A DNA stretch of 64,000 nucleotides from an uncultured Bacteroides sp. Lineage in GTDB: Bacteria > Bacteroidota > Bacteroidia > Bacteroidales > Bacteroidaceae. Position 1 is the first letter of the stretch, and each line of letters starts with the position of its first letter. The translations under genes and the position numbers were made by a program. The stretch spans positions 13,130 to 77,129 of the forward strand of contig CAAFUN010000116.1 of the NCBI GenBank assembly GCA_900766195.1, read 5' to 3'. Under the pieces are notes generated by a model. It was not told the origin of the DNA, did not search any database, and was given only the letters and a program-made list of their open reading frames with translations. Positions 7,270 through 16,277 of this stretch are shown piece after piece.

Positions 7270-9432
7270 ATGTTTATAAATATGGTCAATTCAGAAGTGT
7301 TCATTGTAAAACGGGATGGGAAAAAAGAGCTTTTCTCTCTGGCTAAAATTAAAAATGCAATAAGTAAAGCGTTTTTATCAGTAGGAAGTTTCGCAACACA
7401 AGAAGTCATTACACACATCTTAAGTAGGGTGAATATCAGCGACGGTAGCAGTGTGGAAGACATCCAAAATCAGGTGGAAATAGCCCTGATGGCAGAGCAC
7501 TACTATGTGGTAGCAAAGGCTTTCATGCTTTACCGGCAAAAACACATGGAAGATCGTGAAGTACGCGATAAATTACGGTTCCTTATTGACTATTGTGATG
7601 CTTCCAACCCTGCTACAGGAAGTAAATATGACTCCAATGCCAATGTAGAGAATAAGAATATTGCCACACTGATAGGTGAATTGCCGAAAGCTAACTTTAT
7701 CCGGCTCAACCGCCGTCTGCTGACCGATCGTTTGAAAGACATGTATGGCAAAGAGCTTGCCGACCGCTATGTGGAATTACTCAACCATCACTATATTTAT
7801 AAAAATGATGAAACCAATCTGGCCAACTATTGCGCCAGCATCACCATGTATCCGTGGCTCATCAGTGGTACTTCTGCCGTAGGTGGAAACTCCACCGCAC
7901 CTACCAACCTGAAATCATTCTGCGGAGGCTTTATTAATATGGTGTTCATTGTGTCGAGCATGTTGAGCGGTGCATGTGCCACTCCTGAGTTCTTGATGTA
8001 CATGAACTACTTTATAGGTAAGGAATATGGCAATGATTACTATAAAGATCCTGAAAGAATAGTTGATCTGTCGTTGAAACATAGAAGCATAGACAAGATT
8101 ATTACCGACTGCTTCGAACAAATTGTTTATTCCATCAACCAACCTACAGGAGCACGCAATTTCCAGGCCGTATTCTGGAATATAGCTTATTATGACAAGT
8201 ACTATTTCAATAGCCTATTTGAACACTTCGTGTTCCCTGACGGTAGTCATCCCGATTGGGACTCATTGAGTTGGTTACAAAAACGCTTCATGAAGTGGTT
8301 CAATAAAGAGCGTACAAAAGCCGTGCTAACTTTCCCCGTAGAGACAATGGCTCTGCTCAGCAAAGATGGTGACGTACTGGATAAGGAGTATGGTGACTTT
8401 ACGGCCTCAATGTATGCCGAAGGACACTCTTTCTTTACTTATATGAGTGACAATGCCGACTCGCTAAGTAGTTGCTGTCGCTTGCGTAATGAAATTCAAG
8501 ACAACGGATTCAGCTATACGCTCGGCGCCGGCGGCGTATCCACCGGTTCGAAAAGCGTACTCACCATCAACCTCAACCGCTGTATTCAGCATGCGGTAAA
8601 ATCGGGATTACTCTATCCATTCTTCCTCGAAGAAGTGGTAGACCTGGTACATAAGGTTCAACTGGCCTACAATGAAAACTTGAAATTACTTCAATCCAAA
8701 GGCATGCTCCCGTTGTTTGATGCCGGCTACATCAACATGTCACGCCAATATCTCACTATCGGCGTAAATGGACTTGTAGAGGCTGCACAGTTCATGGGCA
8801 TTGAAATAAATGACAACCCCAAATATGAAGCTTTTGTAAAGGAGATTCTGGGAATTATAGAGAGATATAATAAAAAGTATCGCACCAAAGAGGTACTGTT
8901 CAACTGCGAAATGATTCCTGCCGAAAACGTCGGTGTAAAGCATGCCAAGTGGGATAAAGAAGCCGGCTTCCAAACTTTCCGCGACTGCTACAACAGCTAT
9001 TTCTATATCGTAGAAGATAAGTCGCTTAACGTAATAGACAAATTCCGTTTGCATGGGCATCGCTATATTGAACACCTTACAGGTGGCTCAGCGCTACACA
9101 TGAATCTGGAAGAACATCTTAGCAAAGAGCAATATCGCCATTTGCTACGCGTAGCAGCCCGTGAAGGATGTAACTATTTCACTTTCAATATACCGAATAC
9201 CGTATGTAACGACTGCAATCATATCGACAAACGTTACTTAAGTGAGTGTCCGGCGTGTCACAGCAAAAATATAGATTACCTTACTCGTGTAATTGGTTAC
9301 ATGAAACGAGTCAGCAACTTCTCTCAGCCCCGTCAGAAAGAAGCAGAGGAACGCTTCTATGCCAACGGTTCTTCACTTTCTTCAACAAACGCCGAATTGA
9401 AAGAGGAAAGAATAAAAGAGACAGTAAGTTGA
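7270..9432 (+). CDS. nrdD: Anaerobic (class III) ribonucleoside-triphosphate reductase
   Basis: A 720-residue glycyl-radical enzyme that makes deoxyribonucleotides without oxygen or B12. The N-terminal ATP-cone (about residues 9-95, VFIVKRDGKKELF) is the allosteric domain, followed by the ten-stranded barrel. A zinc site (CNDC...CPAC, residues about 645-665) precedes the radical loop RVIGYM, with the glycyl radical expected at Gly676. A MVNSEVF start at 7282 is also possible. The gene is followed after 17 bases by its activase nrdG, and preceded by a cobalamin riboswitch, so expression should rise when B12 is low. Confidence 0.95.
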   Translation: MFINMVNSEVFIVKRDGKKELFSLAKIKNAISKAFLSVGSFATQEVITHILSRVNISDGSSVEDIQNQVEIALMAEHYYVVAKAFMLYRQKHMEDREVRDKLRFLIDYCDASNPATGSKYDSNANVENKNIATLIGELPKANFIRLNRRLLTDRLKDMYGKELADRYVELLNHHYIYKNDETNLANYCASITMYPWLISGTSAVGGNSTAPTNLKSFCGGFINMVFIVSSMLSGACATPEFLMYMNYFIGKEYGNDYYKDPERIVDLSLKHRSIDKIITDCFEQIVYSINQPTGARNFQAVFWNIAYYDKYYFNSLFEHFVFPDGSHPDWDSLSWLQKRFMKWFNKERTKAVLTFPVETMALLSKDGDVLDKEYGDFTASMYAEGHSFFTYMSDNADSLSSCCRLRNEIQDNGFSYTLGAGGVSTGSKSVLTINLNRCIQHAVKSGLLYPFFLEEVVDLVHKVQLAYNENLKLLQSKGMLPLFDAGYINMSRQYLTIGVNGLVEAAQFMGIEINDNPKYEAFVKEILGIIERYNKKYRTKEVLFNCEMIPAENVGVKHAKWDKEAGFQTFRDCYNSYFYIVEDKSLNVIDKFRLHGHRYIEHLTGGSALHMNLEEHLSKEQYRHLLRVAAREGCNYFTFNIPNTVCNDCNHIDKRYLSECPACHSKNIDYLTRVIGYMKRVSNFSQPRQKEAEERFYANGSSLSSTNAELKEERIKETVS

Positions 9433-9449
9433 ATACTGATTAGAAAAGA

Positions 9450-9923
9450 ATGCTGAAATATACCGATTACGATATCGTCTTCCAGGAAATACCCGATGAA
9501 GTGACATTGGCCATCAATCTGTCCAATTGCCCCAACGGCTGCAAAGGTTGCCACAGTCCCTACCTCATGCAGGATATCGGCGAACCGCTTACCACAGCTA
9601 TCCTCACCACACTTTTACAAAAGTATGGTGAGGATATCACATGTGTTTGCTTTATGGGTGGTGATGCTTCTCCTTTCGAAGTAGAGAAGCTCGCCCTTTT
9701 CCTACAATGCCAGACCATTTCACCTGTCAAAGTAGGTTGGTACTCCGGCAAGCAAGAGCTACCGGAGGGTTATGACATTAATTCATTTCAATATATCAAA
9801 CTTGGCCCTTACATTGAAAGTCGCGGAAGTCTGAAATCTGAATTTACCAACCAACGGCTGTACCAAATAACAAATGGTAAGATGCTTGATATCACAGAAC
9901 ATTTCTGGAAAAAGAAGTCATAA
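9450..9923 (+). CDS. nrdG: Anaerobic ribonucleotide reductase activating protein (radical SAM)
   Basis: A 157-residue radical SAM protein. The iron-sulfur motif is CPNGCKGC (Cys27, Cys31, Cys34), spaced CX3CX2C as in the family. CFMGGDASP follows near residue 68 in place of the usual GGDP/GGEP SAM-binding motif. It uses an electron and S-adenosylmethionine to place the glycyl radical on NrdD. It is co-transcribed with nrdD and thus probably under the same B12 riboswitch. Length is usual for NrdG. Confidence 0.94.
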   Translation: MLKYTDYDIVFQEIPDEVTLAINLSNCPNGCKGCHSPYLMQDIGEPLTTAILTTLLQKYGEDITCVCFMGGDASPFEVEKLALFLQCQTISPVKVGWYSGKQELPEGYDINSFQYIKLGPYIESRGSLKSEFTNQRLYQITNGKMLDITEHFWKKKS

Positions 9924-9994
9924 CTTCACAGCATGAGTATTACTAAGAATAAAAAAAACTTCATGAAACTCTGTGTTACTCTGTGGTGAAATAC

Positions 9995-10002
9995 TAACTT
10001 TG
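9995..10002 (+). promoter_or_regulatory. -7 promoter box upstream of the CDF transporter
   Basis: TAACTTTG, an exact TAnnTTTG match, 23 bases before the ATG of the cation transporter. Confidence 0.55.
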
Positions 10003-10025
10003 CACGCTCATTAAATGCGCAATAC

Positions 10026-10946
10026 ATGAAATCTAACGATAAACTTCTGATCCGCGCATCTTGGATCAGCACTATAGGAAACGCCATACTATCGGCAGCA
10101 AAAATCATTATAGGCTTTACAGCCGGTAGCCTTGCCGTACTTGGCGATGGTATAGACTCTGCCACCGATGTAGCTATTTCTATTGTGATGATCTTCACTG
10201 CTCGCATCATGAGCCGTCCCCCAAGTAAACAATATGCTTTCGGGTACGAAAAAGCCGAAGGTATTGCCACCAAAGTATTGTCCATCATCATTTTTTATGC
10301 AGGCATACAAATGCTCATTTCTTCCATTCGTTGCCTCTTCTCTGAAGAAACCAAAGTACTTCCTACAAGCATAGCCATTTATGTCACCATATTCTCCATT
10401 ATTGGAAAGCTACTGCTTGCCAGCTATCAATACCGTCAAGGCAAACGGATAAACAGCTCGCTTTTGATGGCCAATGCTGTCAATATGCGTAATGACGTAA
10501 TCATCTCAACCGGCGTACTTATTGGACTAGTCTTTACTTTTGTGCTCAAGCTGCCCATACTGGACACTATCACGGGTCTCATCATCAGTCTTTTTATTCT
10601 CCGCTCATCCATCAAAATCTTTATGGACTCTAGTGTTGAGCTGATGGATGGAGTGAAAGATATGAATATCTATGATACTATCTTTACGGCAGTGCAGAAA
10701 GTGCCCGGTGCCGGACATCCGCATCGCGTCCGCTCCCGCATGATCGGCAATCTTTATATTATTACGCTTGACATTGAAGTAGATCCGGATATAACTGTCA
10801 TGCAAGGACATGAAATAGCCGAAGACGTGGAAAACAGTATCAAGGACTCCGTAAAGAATGTATATGACATCATTGTCCATGTAGAGCCGGCAGGCAGATC
10901 ACAGGTAGGAGAAAAATTCGGCGTTGACGAGGAAATGATGAAGTAA
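10026..10946 (+). CDS. Cation diffusion facilitator (CDF) family metal exporter
   Basis: A 306-residue inner-membrane protein with six predicted membrane helices (residues about 12-200) and the C-terminal cytosolic domain of CDF proteins (about 210-295, GAGHPHRVRSR then IDIEV-like strands). The first half of the transport site is DSATD (Asp44 and Asp48). The partner site in helix 5, usually HxxxD in YiiP/FieF, reads NMRND, so Asn replaces His. CDF proteins swap divalent metals for protons. The Asn may point away from zinc and towards manganese or iron, which is inference. It is monocistronic and its 3' end converges with the ccsBA-type gene, 8 bases apart. Confidence 0.9.
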   Translation: MKSNDKLLIRASWISTIGNAILSAAKIIIGFTAGSLAVLGDGIDSATDVAISIVMIFTARIMSRPPSKQYAFGYEKAEGIATKVLSIIIFYAGIQMLISSIRCLFSEETKVLPTSIAIYVTIFSIIGKLLLASYQYRQGKRINSSLLMANAVNMRNDVIISTGVLIGLVFTFVLKLPILDTITGLIISLFILRSSIKIFMDSSVELMDGVKDMNIYDTIFTAVQKVPGAGHPHRVRSRMIGNLYIITLDIEVDPDITVMQGHEIAEDVENSIKDSVKNVYDIIVHVEPAGRSQVGEKFGVDEEMMK

Positions 10947-10953
10947 CTTACTT

Positions 10954-13200
10954 CTATCCCGCTGCGTAGCTGTGCATACCTCCCAACAAGAAGTTTACTC
11001 CAAAATAAGTGATTAGCACCGAAAGGAAAGCCACAATGGCAAACACATGGAAAAACATGGGACGACGAAACCACGGCAGTGAGTCCGGATGCAAAGCCAA
11101 TGCATACACCAACATCGTGATAAGTGCCCACACCTCTTTTGGATCCCATCCCCAATAACGTCCCCAAGACACATTTGCCCAAACGGCACCAATAAAGATA
11201 CCAATGGTAAGCAGAAATACTGCAGGATAGAGTAATACCTGACTGATAATCTGAAGGCGCTCTATTTCAACACTGCAATTGCGACGTGAATAATGCAGGA
11301 TTACAGCCGTTATCCCATTAAGCATGATAAAAGCCAATAGCGAATAAGCTAGCATAATAATTACCACATGAACTGACAGTAACGGCGATTGCAACACAGG
11401 CATCAATTGCGTAATCTGCGGGTTAGCCTCACCAAGCATGGACACCATCAATGCCAATCCGGATACGAGAAAGCCGAAAGGGAGCATCATAGCAAACTTC
11501 CGTTGCAACGCAAAGGTAAACAACAACGTACACCAAGCCATAAACTGCATCGTTTCAAAGCCATTGGAAAGCGGCAGGTGATTGCTGACATAACCACGCA
11601 AAGCTATGACCACTGATAAATAAAGGAATAGGAGTACCATTATTGCTTTGCAAAAACCGGTAATCCATTTCCAAGACCGATCTGTATTATTGTAGAAATT
11701 CCGACGGCAATAGAGAACGAAAGTCACCAACCCCAGAATGATGCACATAATAGCCACCGGCTTGGAATAATCCAACTTATTGTACAACTTTTCAGCTCCA
11801 AATCTGCCTTTTGAAGGTAATACCGGTGCAGCTTCTTTTATCTGGAATTTCTTAATCTTATCAAGCAATGTCACCGCCTCTTTATAATCTTTTTGAGCAA
11901 CCATCTCGGCCACATATCCCATACTGTTGTGAATAAACAGCCCTACATCGGCGGACATATCGGCAGGCAAATCATCGGCAAGAGAGTACCATTCCACAGA
12001 CTTGGAAGACGGTGTTGAATAAGGATATATTTTAAGCAGACTACCTGTAGAAATCATACTAATGAGATTAAACTTCTCATTAGCTTCTTCTATAGCTCTC
12101 ATATCGTTGAATGTGCCATCTTGCACAGCTCTTTCCAACTTATAACCTTTAATATCTGCAAAGTCTGTCAAGCAGGCATAAGAATCTTTTATACCCAAAA
12201 CCTTTTGGATATCTTTATTCTTTATTTTTATAACAGGCTCCTCCTTCCAGTCATCATAATAGAAAAACCAACCGGACAGAACTTGTTCCGCAGTCAGTCC
12301 TCTGTAGGTGGAATGTCCGCACAACTTTATAGTAAAATCTTTGGCCAGTGTCTGTAATGGACAAATCCGATCATTGTGGTAGAGGTATAAATCGCAAAAT
12401 TTTGCAGCAACATCTTTCGGCAAAGCTTTTGGAAGATCCTTTGCCTGTACCCCTGTTAAGGAACAAACAGAGATAAAGCATACCAACCCTGCACGCTGCA
12501 GCAAAGGGTTTCGAAGCAACTGACGAAAGCGACTGTCTTTCTGAAATATAAAGAGAATAACAGTGAGTAGCAACAACCCGTATCCGACATAAGTTACGGC
12601 AATACCATACGGGTCATATGAAATGGATAGCGTAGTACCTCTCCCATCTCCATCATATTGGGACTGATAAAAACGATAATTCCGATAACTGAAAATGTGA
12701 TTCACTGCCACTTTCCCTTCCAATGAAGTCCCCTTATCCTGTACTACTAACATACTTACAAAATCCATCGGAGCAAAAGTCCCTGGATAATATTCCAAAT
12801 GAAAGTCTTTCAGCGAAATATCAAAAGGAAGAACTTCCGACTCTCCTGTAGAAGAAACAAAAGCGTGCTGCACCGCCTCATTCTGGCGCAAATGAATACT
12901 GCCTTGTTTACCAAACAAATGTGTAACAAGCGCGCCAACTAATATAAGTATAAAGGAAATGTGCAACATAAAAGCGATGAGATGCTTTTGCTGCTTACGC
13001 GAAATCAGATAAACCAATCCGGCTACAGCACAAATGCCCCAAAGACCTATAAATATAGGAGATCCATAGATAAACTTAGAAACAAAAGCCGTATCATAAA
13101 TTTTCTCCAAAACAGTGGCAATGCTCATAACGAGCACTAGCAAAATAGTCACACCAAAAGAAAGACATTTCAACAAAGTAGCATTCACAGTCATTTTCAT
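10954..13200 (-). CDS. ccsBA: CcsBA-type cytochrome c synthase (ResB/CcsB and CcsA fused)
   Basis: A 748-residue membrane protein of system II cytochrome c biogenesis, which carries heme across the inner membrane and joins it to CXXCH motifs. The N-terminal part (residues 1-240) has ResB/CcsB-like helices and a periplasmic strand region. A soluble stretch follows (about 245-470). The C-terminal CcsA domain (about 480-748) holds the heme-handling signature WGRYWGWDPKEVWAL near residue 690. Fused forms are usual in Bacteroidetes and epsilonproteobacteria. It sits downstream of a multiheme-type lipoprotein gene on the same strand, which would be its client. Confidence 0.88.
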   Translation of the reverse strand: MKMTVNATLLKCLSFGVTILLVLVMSIATVLEKIYDTAFVSKFIYGSPIFIGLWGICAVAGLVYLISRKQQKHLIAFMLHISFILILVGALVTHLFGKQGSIHLRQNEAVQHAFVSSTGESEVLPFDISLKDFHLEYYPGTFAPMDFVSMLVVQDKGTSLEGKVAVNHIFSYRNYRFYQSQYDGDGRGTTLSISYDPYGIAVTYVGYGLLLLTVILFIFQKDSRFRQLLRNPLLQRAGLVCFISVCSLTGVQAKDLPKALPKDVAAKFCDLYLYHNDRICPLQTLAKDFTIKLCGHSTYRGLTAEQVLSGWFFYYDDWKEEPVIKIKNKDIQKVLGIKDSYACLTDFADIKGYKLERAVQDGTFNDMRAIEEANEKFNLISMISTGSLLKIYPYSTPSSKSVEWYSLADDLPADMSADVGLFIHNSMGYVAEMVAQKDYKEAVTLLDKIKKFQIKEAAPVLPSKGRFGAEKLYNKLDYSKPVAIMCIILGLVTFVLYCRRNFYNNTDRSWKWITGFCKAIMVLLFLYLSVVIALRGYVSNHLPLSNGFETMQFMAWCTLLFTFALQRKFAMMLPFGFLVSGLALMVSMLGEANPQITQLMPVLQSPLLSVHVVIIMLAYSLLAFIMLNGITAVILHYSRRNCSVEIERLQIISQVLLYPAVFLLTIGIFIGAVWANVSWGRYWGWDPKEVWALITMLVYALALHPDSLPWFRRPMFFHVFAIVAFLSVLITYFGVNFLLGGMHSYAAG

Positions 13201-13253
13201 TGCTCGCTTTTCAATAAGAAACCATCAATAAGTAATTACTATCACATAAAGAG

Positions 13254-13296
13254 ATTGTCATTCCGGATGAATTGATCAGGCATCCGGAATGACAAT
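13254..13296 (-). terminator. Hairpin between the di-heme cytochrome and ccsBA genes
   Basis: A 16-base stem (13254-13269 with 13281-13296) around an 11-base loop, built on TTGTCATTCCGGATG and its complement. It sits 45 bases after the stop of the cytochrome gene and 54 bases before ccsBA. The trailing minus-strand sequence is only modestly T-rich, so it may be a partial terminator or an RNA processing point that lowers ccsBA relative to the upstream genes. Confidence 0.55.
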
Positions 13297-13340
13297 AAAC
13301 TATTTGCGATCCATATCCCGATCACAAAAATACAAATCCA

Positions 13341-14966
13341 TTAAATAGAATCTATGAATTTGACGATAGCATTACGTTCGTCTTTCGATAAATTACGAAA
13401 TTTTTCTATCGCTTTACGGGCTGCACTCTTTTCATTACCATGCCACATAATTGCTTCGACAACATTACGTGCACGACAGTCGTGTATACGATCGGAAGTA
13501 GCCGAACCCGTACATTTCTGATGCAAGCCGCGTCCCCACAACGGAGTAGTACGACACCATCCGCCACGAATATCATTTTTCATATAAAGTTGATGTTGCA
13601 CCATATCAGTGTAAGGCCATATCTTTTGATTGGGATACCTTGGCAACTTGCTATCGCCATTTTTAAAGTACATATTAGGATCGTAGAAGTTATCATCACC
13701 AGTTGTCCATGTAGGACGATGACAATGTGTGCAGCCTATTGCTTCAAACAATTCCTTTCCCTTTAAGACTTCTTTATCATCCACATTACGGGCAGCAGGA
13801 ACAGCAAGTCCTCTATGCCATACCATAAAATCAAGAAAATCCTTATCATCCATTTCTACTGGAAGTTTCTTAGAAGTCAGATAACTCTTTATATTGCTCT
13901 CCACATCATTAGTCCACCATTCGGGATGTTCTTTGTTTGGATCAACTTTGGCAATATAACTAGGGAAACTTGCTTGTACATCAGGATCTTTAGAAGAGTA
14001 CAGTGCATAAGTGCCTGCCGCATCCAGGTAATGATATGTTCTGTTGCTACGGGTCACATTCGTAATATTCCACATAGCATTGGAACCCGGTCCATCAAGC
14101 AAGGGACCACGGCTTAGAGCATAGGTATAACGTAACGGATGTTTAGATCCATCTCCTTGCAAAGAATTAGCGTATTGCTTTACCCATTCACCATTTTTAA
14201 AGATAGCAGGATTGATTGCTGCACCAGCTTTTTCTTCTCTAGCATATTGAGCTTTTATATCATCATCGGATATAGCATCAAGTAAACCTGTTCCATATAC
14301 TCCTATCGTAGACTCAAGACGTACTTCGTAATCTTTCGGTACGTTATATCCCTGATTACAAACGTATATAGCCTCCTTAGGAATTGTTACTTCAGGATAT
14401 TGTAAGGAATAGGTTTCTCCATCGGGAAACTTGTTTCCCCAGTCATCCGTGTAATCTTTCCATGCCACAGAAATCTTACTTTCATCCAAAGGAGCTTTAA
14501 AAGGTAGCACAGCATGAGACTGTGGCATACCAGCCAACCAAGGGACATAATTATTATCATCGGGCGTATAGACTACAAGTAAGCAACCATTGCCGGCAGC
14601 TGTATTAAACGATCCTGCAGAAATACGTTTTCCATGACCATATCCGGGATGACAATGCACACACGAGCTACGCACGTATACAGGGCCTAATCCACGACGA
14701 ACACCTTCCGCATTGGACACATACGGCTTCTCAAACAGTTGTTCTCCATCCTTAAAAGATTGGAAAAAGCCACCCTTCTCCACTGCAGGAGTGGGCTGTG
14801 CATACGCATTGAAAGTAGTTAGATAAGAAGTGCCCAATTCACCTCCTGTATAATACCATTCAGGCAAACTGTCCGTTTTTCCATCGTCTTTCTTTGAGTC
14901 ATCATCGCTACAAGATGCCATGCATAGAAAAGCAAACACACCCAATGAACAATAAAACTTTTTCAT
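13341..14966 (-). CDS. DUF1111 di-heme oxidoreductase-like lipoprotein
   Basis: A 541-residue predicted lipoprotein: signal FAFLCMASC with lipid-bearing Cys19, followed by an acidic SDDDSKKDD linker. Two c-type heme motifs are present, CVHCH (about residue 107) and CTHCH (about residue 413), each at the start of a cytochrome-like half. The pattern matches the DUF1111 'di-heme oxidoreductase' family, related to MauG/peroxidase-like proteins. In other bacteria DUF1111 and imelysin genes sit together in iron-responsive loci, as here (imelysin gene 84 bases upstream). The role may be electron transfer or metal oxidation at the envelope; this is inferred. Maturation would need the CcsBA downstream. 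Confidence 0.87.
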   Translation of the reverse strand: MKKFYCSLGVFAFLCMASCSDDDSKKDDGKTDSLPEWYYTGGELGTSYLTTFNAYAQPTPAVEKGGFFQSFKDGEQLFEKPYVSNAEGVRRGLGPVYVRSSCVHCHPGYGHGKRISAGSFNTAAGNGCLLVVYTPDDNNYVPWLAGMPQSHAVLPFKAPLDESKISVAWKDYTDDWGNKFPDGETYSLQYPEVTIPKEAIYVCNQGYNVPKDYEVRLESTIGVYGTGLLDAISDDDIKAQYAREEKAGAAINPAIFKNGEWVKQYANSLQGDGSKHPLRYTYALSRGPLLDGPGSNAMWNITNVTRSNRTYHYLDAAGTYALYSSKDPDVQASFPSYIAKVDPNKEHPEWWTNDVESNIKSYLTSKKLPVEMDDKDFLDFMVWHRGLAVPAARNVDDKEVLKGKELFEAIGCTHCHRPTWTTGDDNFYDPNMYFKNGDSKLPRYPNQKIWPYTDMVQHQLYMKNDIRGGWCRTTPLWGRGLHQKCTGSATSDRIHDCRARNVVEAIMWHGNEKSAARKAIEKFRNLSKDERNAIVKFIDSI

Positions 14967-15050
14967 ATATCAAATTAGTTAGTTAATAAACGTGTATGAA
15001 GCGGACATACCCTTAACAGTACATCCGCTACTTAAATCTAAGTATTAAAA

Positions 15051-16244
15051 TCAATTTTTAGACAAAGCTTGAAAAGCCTCTCCTAAAACATCTACCAAAT
15101 CTTTACCTACAACTGTTATAGCCTTCTTAGCATCTGAATTTGTAGGAGCACTTTTAGCAAAAGGTTCTGGTATTTTGCCTATAATATCCAATGCATTCTG
15201 GATAGCATCTTTTACTTTTTTATCCAATTTAGGATCAACTGATTTGATATAATCGCTAACAGAAGCATCACCGGAGTTTGTTCCCTGATAAGCATTTTTA
15301 ATACTCTGGATATTATCTGTGAAATCGGCTATGGAATTGAGGCTGTATGGAGACTCAATGTATTTTTTATCGTCTTCGCTAGCGCCGTTAACAGGTTTAC
15401 CAATTTTCTGATTTCCCACTTCTTCTGCAATATCAGCACAACCTTGAATAATAGCCTGAGCAGCGCCTAAATAATTCTTATAAGTTTCATTTGATCCTGC
15501 ATTTATCATCTTAGAACCATAATTCATTAACTCAGGATGATCAAATGTCAACTTGTTTGCTATAGCTTTCTTTGTAGTATTCGTAATATTACTAACGCCG
15601 GTCCAATAAGCTTCAAGCAAAATACATTGGTTCATCAAGTCTTCAGCAATGGCTACAAGATAGACTACTTCATTAGCGCTATAGTCTGTTGTATGAGGTT
15701 CTGATTTATCGCCGCTCGAATTCAACTGAAAAAGTAACGCTTCAACACCATGAAATCCTAGCACTCCTTCTTCTGAAGGTAAACCGGCAGCACCCTTTTT
15801 CTTAATCTCTGCCATTATGCTTGCATTATTCAAAATATTATCTACACTAGACTTTGCAACAGGCCAAGTATCAATATGACCGTCAACATTTACACCATGC
15901 TCACCTGCCACTCCAAAAAGAAATGCCTCACTCAACTCCCATTGAATACGAGCTTTATTCCATGATTTACCTGCATCAACAATAATATCTGATGTCAACT
16001 TACTATTATTATAAGCAGACTGTATTGCTTGACATTTGGTATACAACTCCATAGAAGCGTCAGCCATTTTTGTATAAGTACTTATAACAGTATTATTCAC
16101 AAAAGCCACAACAGCTGGTTTTAATGCAGCTTCTCTTGTCGCTTCAAAATCATCGTCATCATCACTGTCACTGCATGCTGCCATGCTTGTAGCCAATAAA
16201 GCACCCATTGCCATATACAACGGAAATCTGAAAATCTTTTTCAT
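15051..16244 (-). CDS. Imelysin-family lipoprotein
   Basis: A 397-residue protein with a lipoprotein signal (MGALLATSMAAC, Cys23) and a poly-Asp linker (SDSDDDDDF). The mature part is helical and carries LGFHGVEALLF near residue 163, the GxHxxE signature of imelysin/ICMP proteins. The other marker is W-NKARIQWELSEAFLFG near 115. Imelysins (IrpA, EfeO/EfeM relatives) are envelope proteins induced by iron shortage and thought to bind metal rather than act as proteases. It lies between the porin (33 bases upstream) and the di-heme lipoprotein on one strand, so the three are probably one transcript. Confidence 0.88.
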   Translation of the reverse strand: MKKIFRFPLYMAMGALLATSMAACSDSDDDDDFEATREAALKPAVVAFVNNTVISTYTKMADASMELYTKCQAIQSAYNNSKLTSDIIVDAGKSWNKARIQWELSEAFLFGVAGEHGVNVDGHIDTWPVAKSSVDNILNNASIMAEIKKKGAAGLPSEEGVLGFHGVEALLFQLNSSGDKSEPHTTDYSANEVVYLVAIAEDLMNQCILLEAYWTGVSNITNTTKKAIANKLTFDHPELMNYGSKMINAGSNETYKNYLGAAQAIIQGCADIAEEVGNQKIGKPVNGASEDDKKYIESPYSLNSIADFTDNIQSIKNAYQGTNSGDASVSDYIKSVDPKLDKKVKDAIQNALDIIGKIPEPFAKSAPTNSDAKKAITVVGKDLVDVLGEAFQALSKN

Positions 16245-16277
16245 TATCTTAATATTTATAGTTAGATATAATATTGT

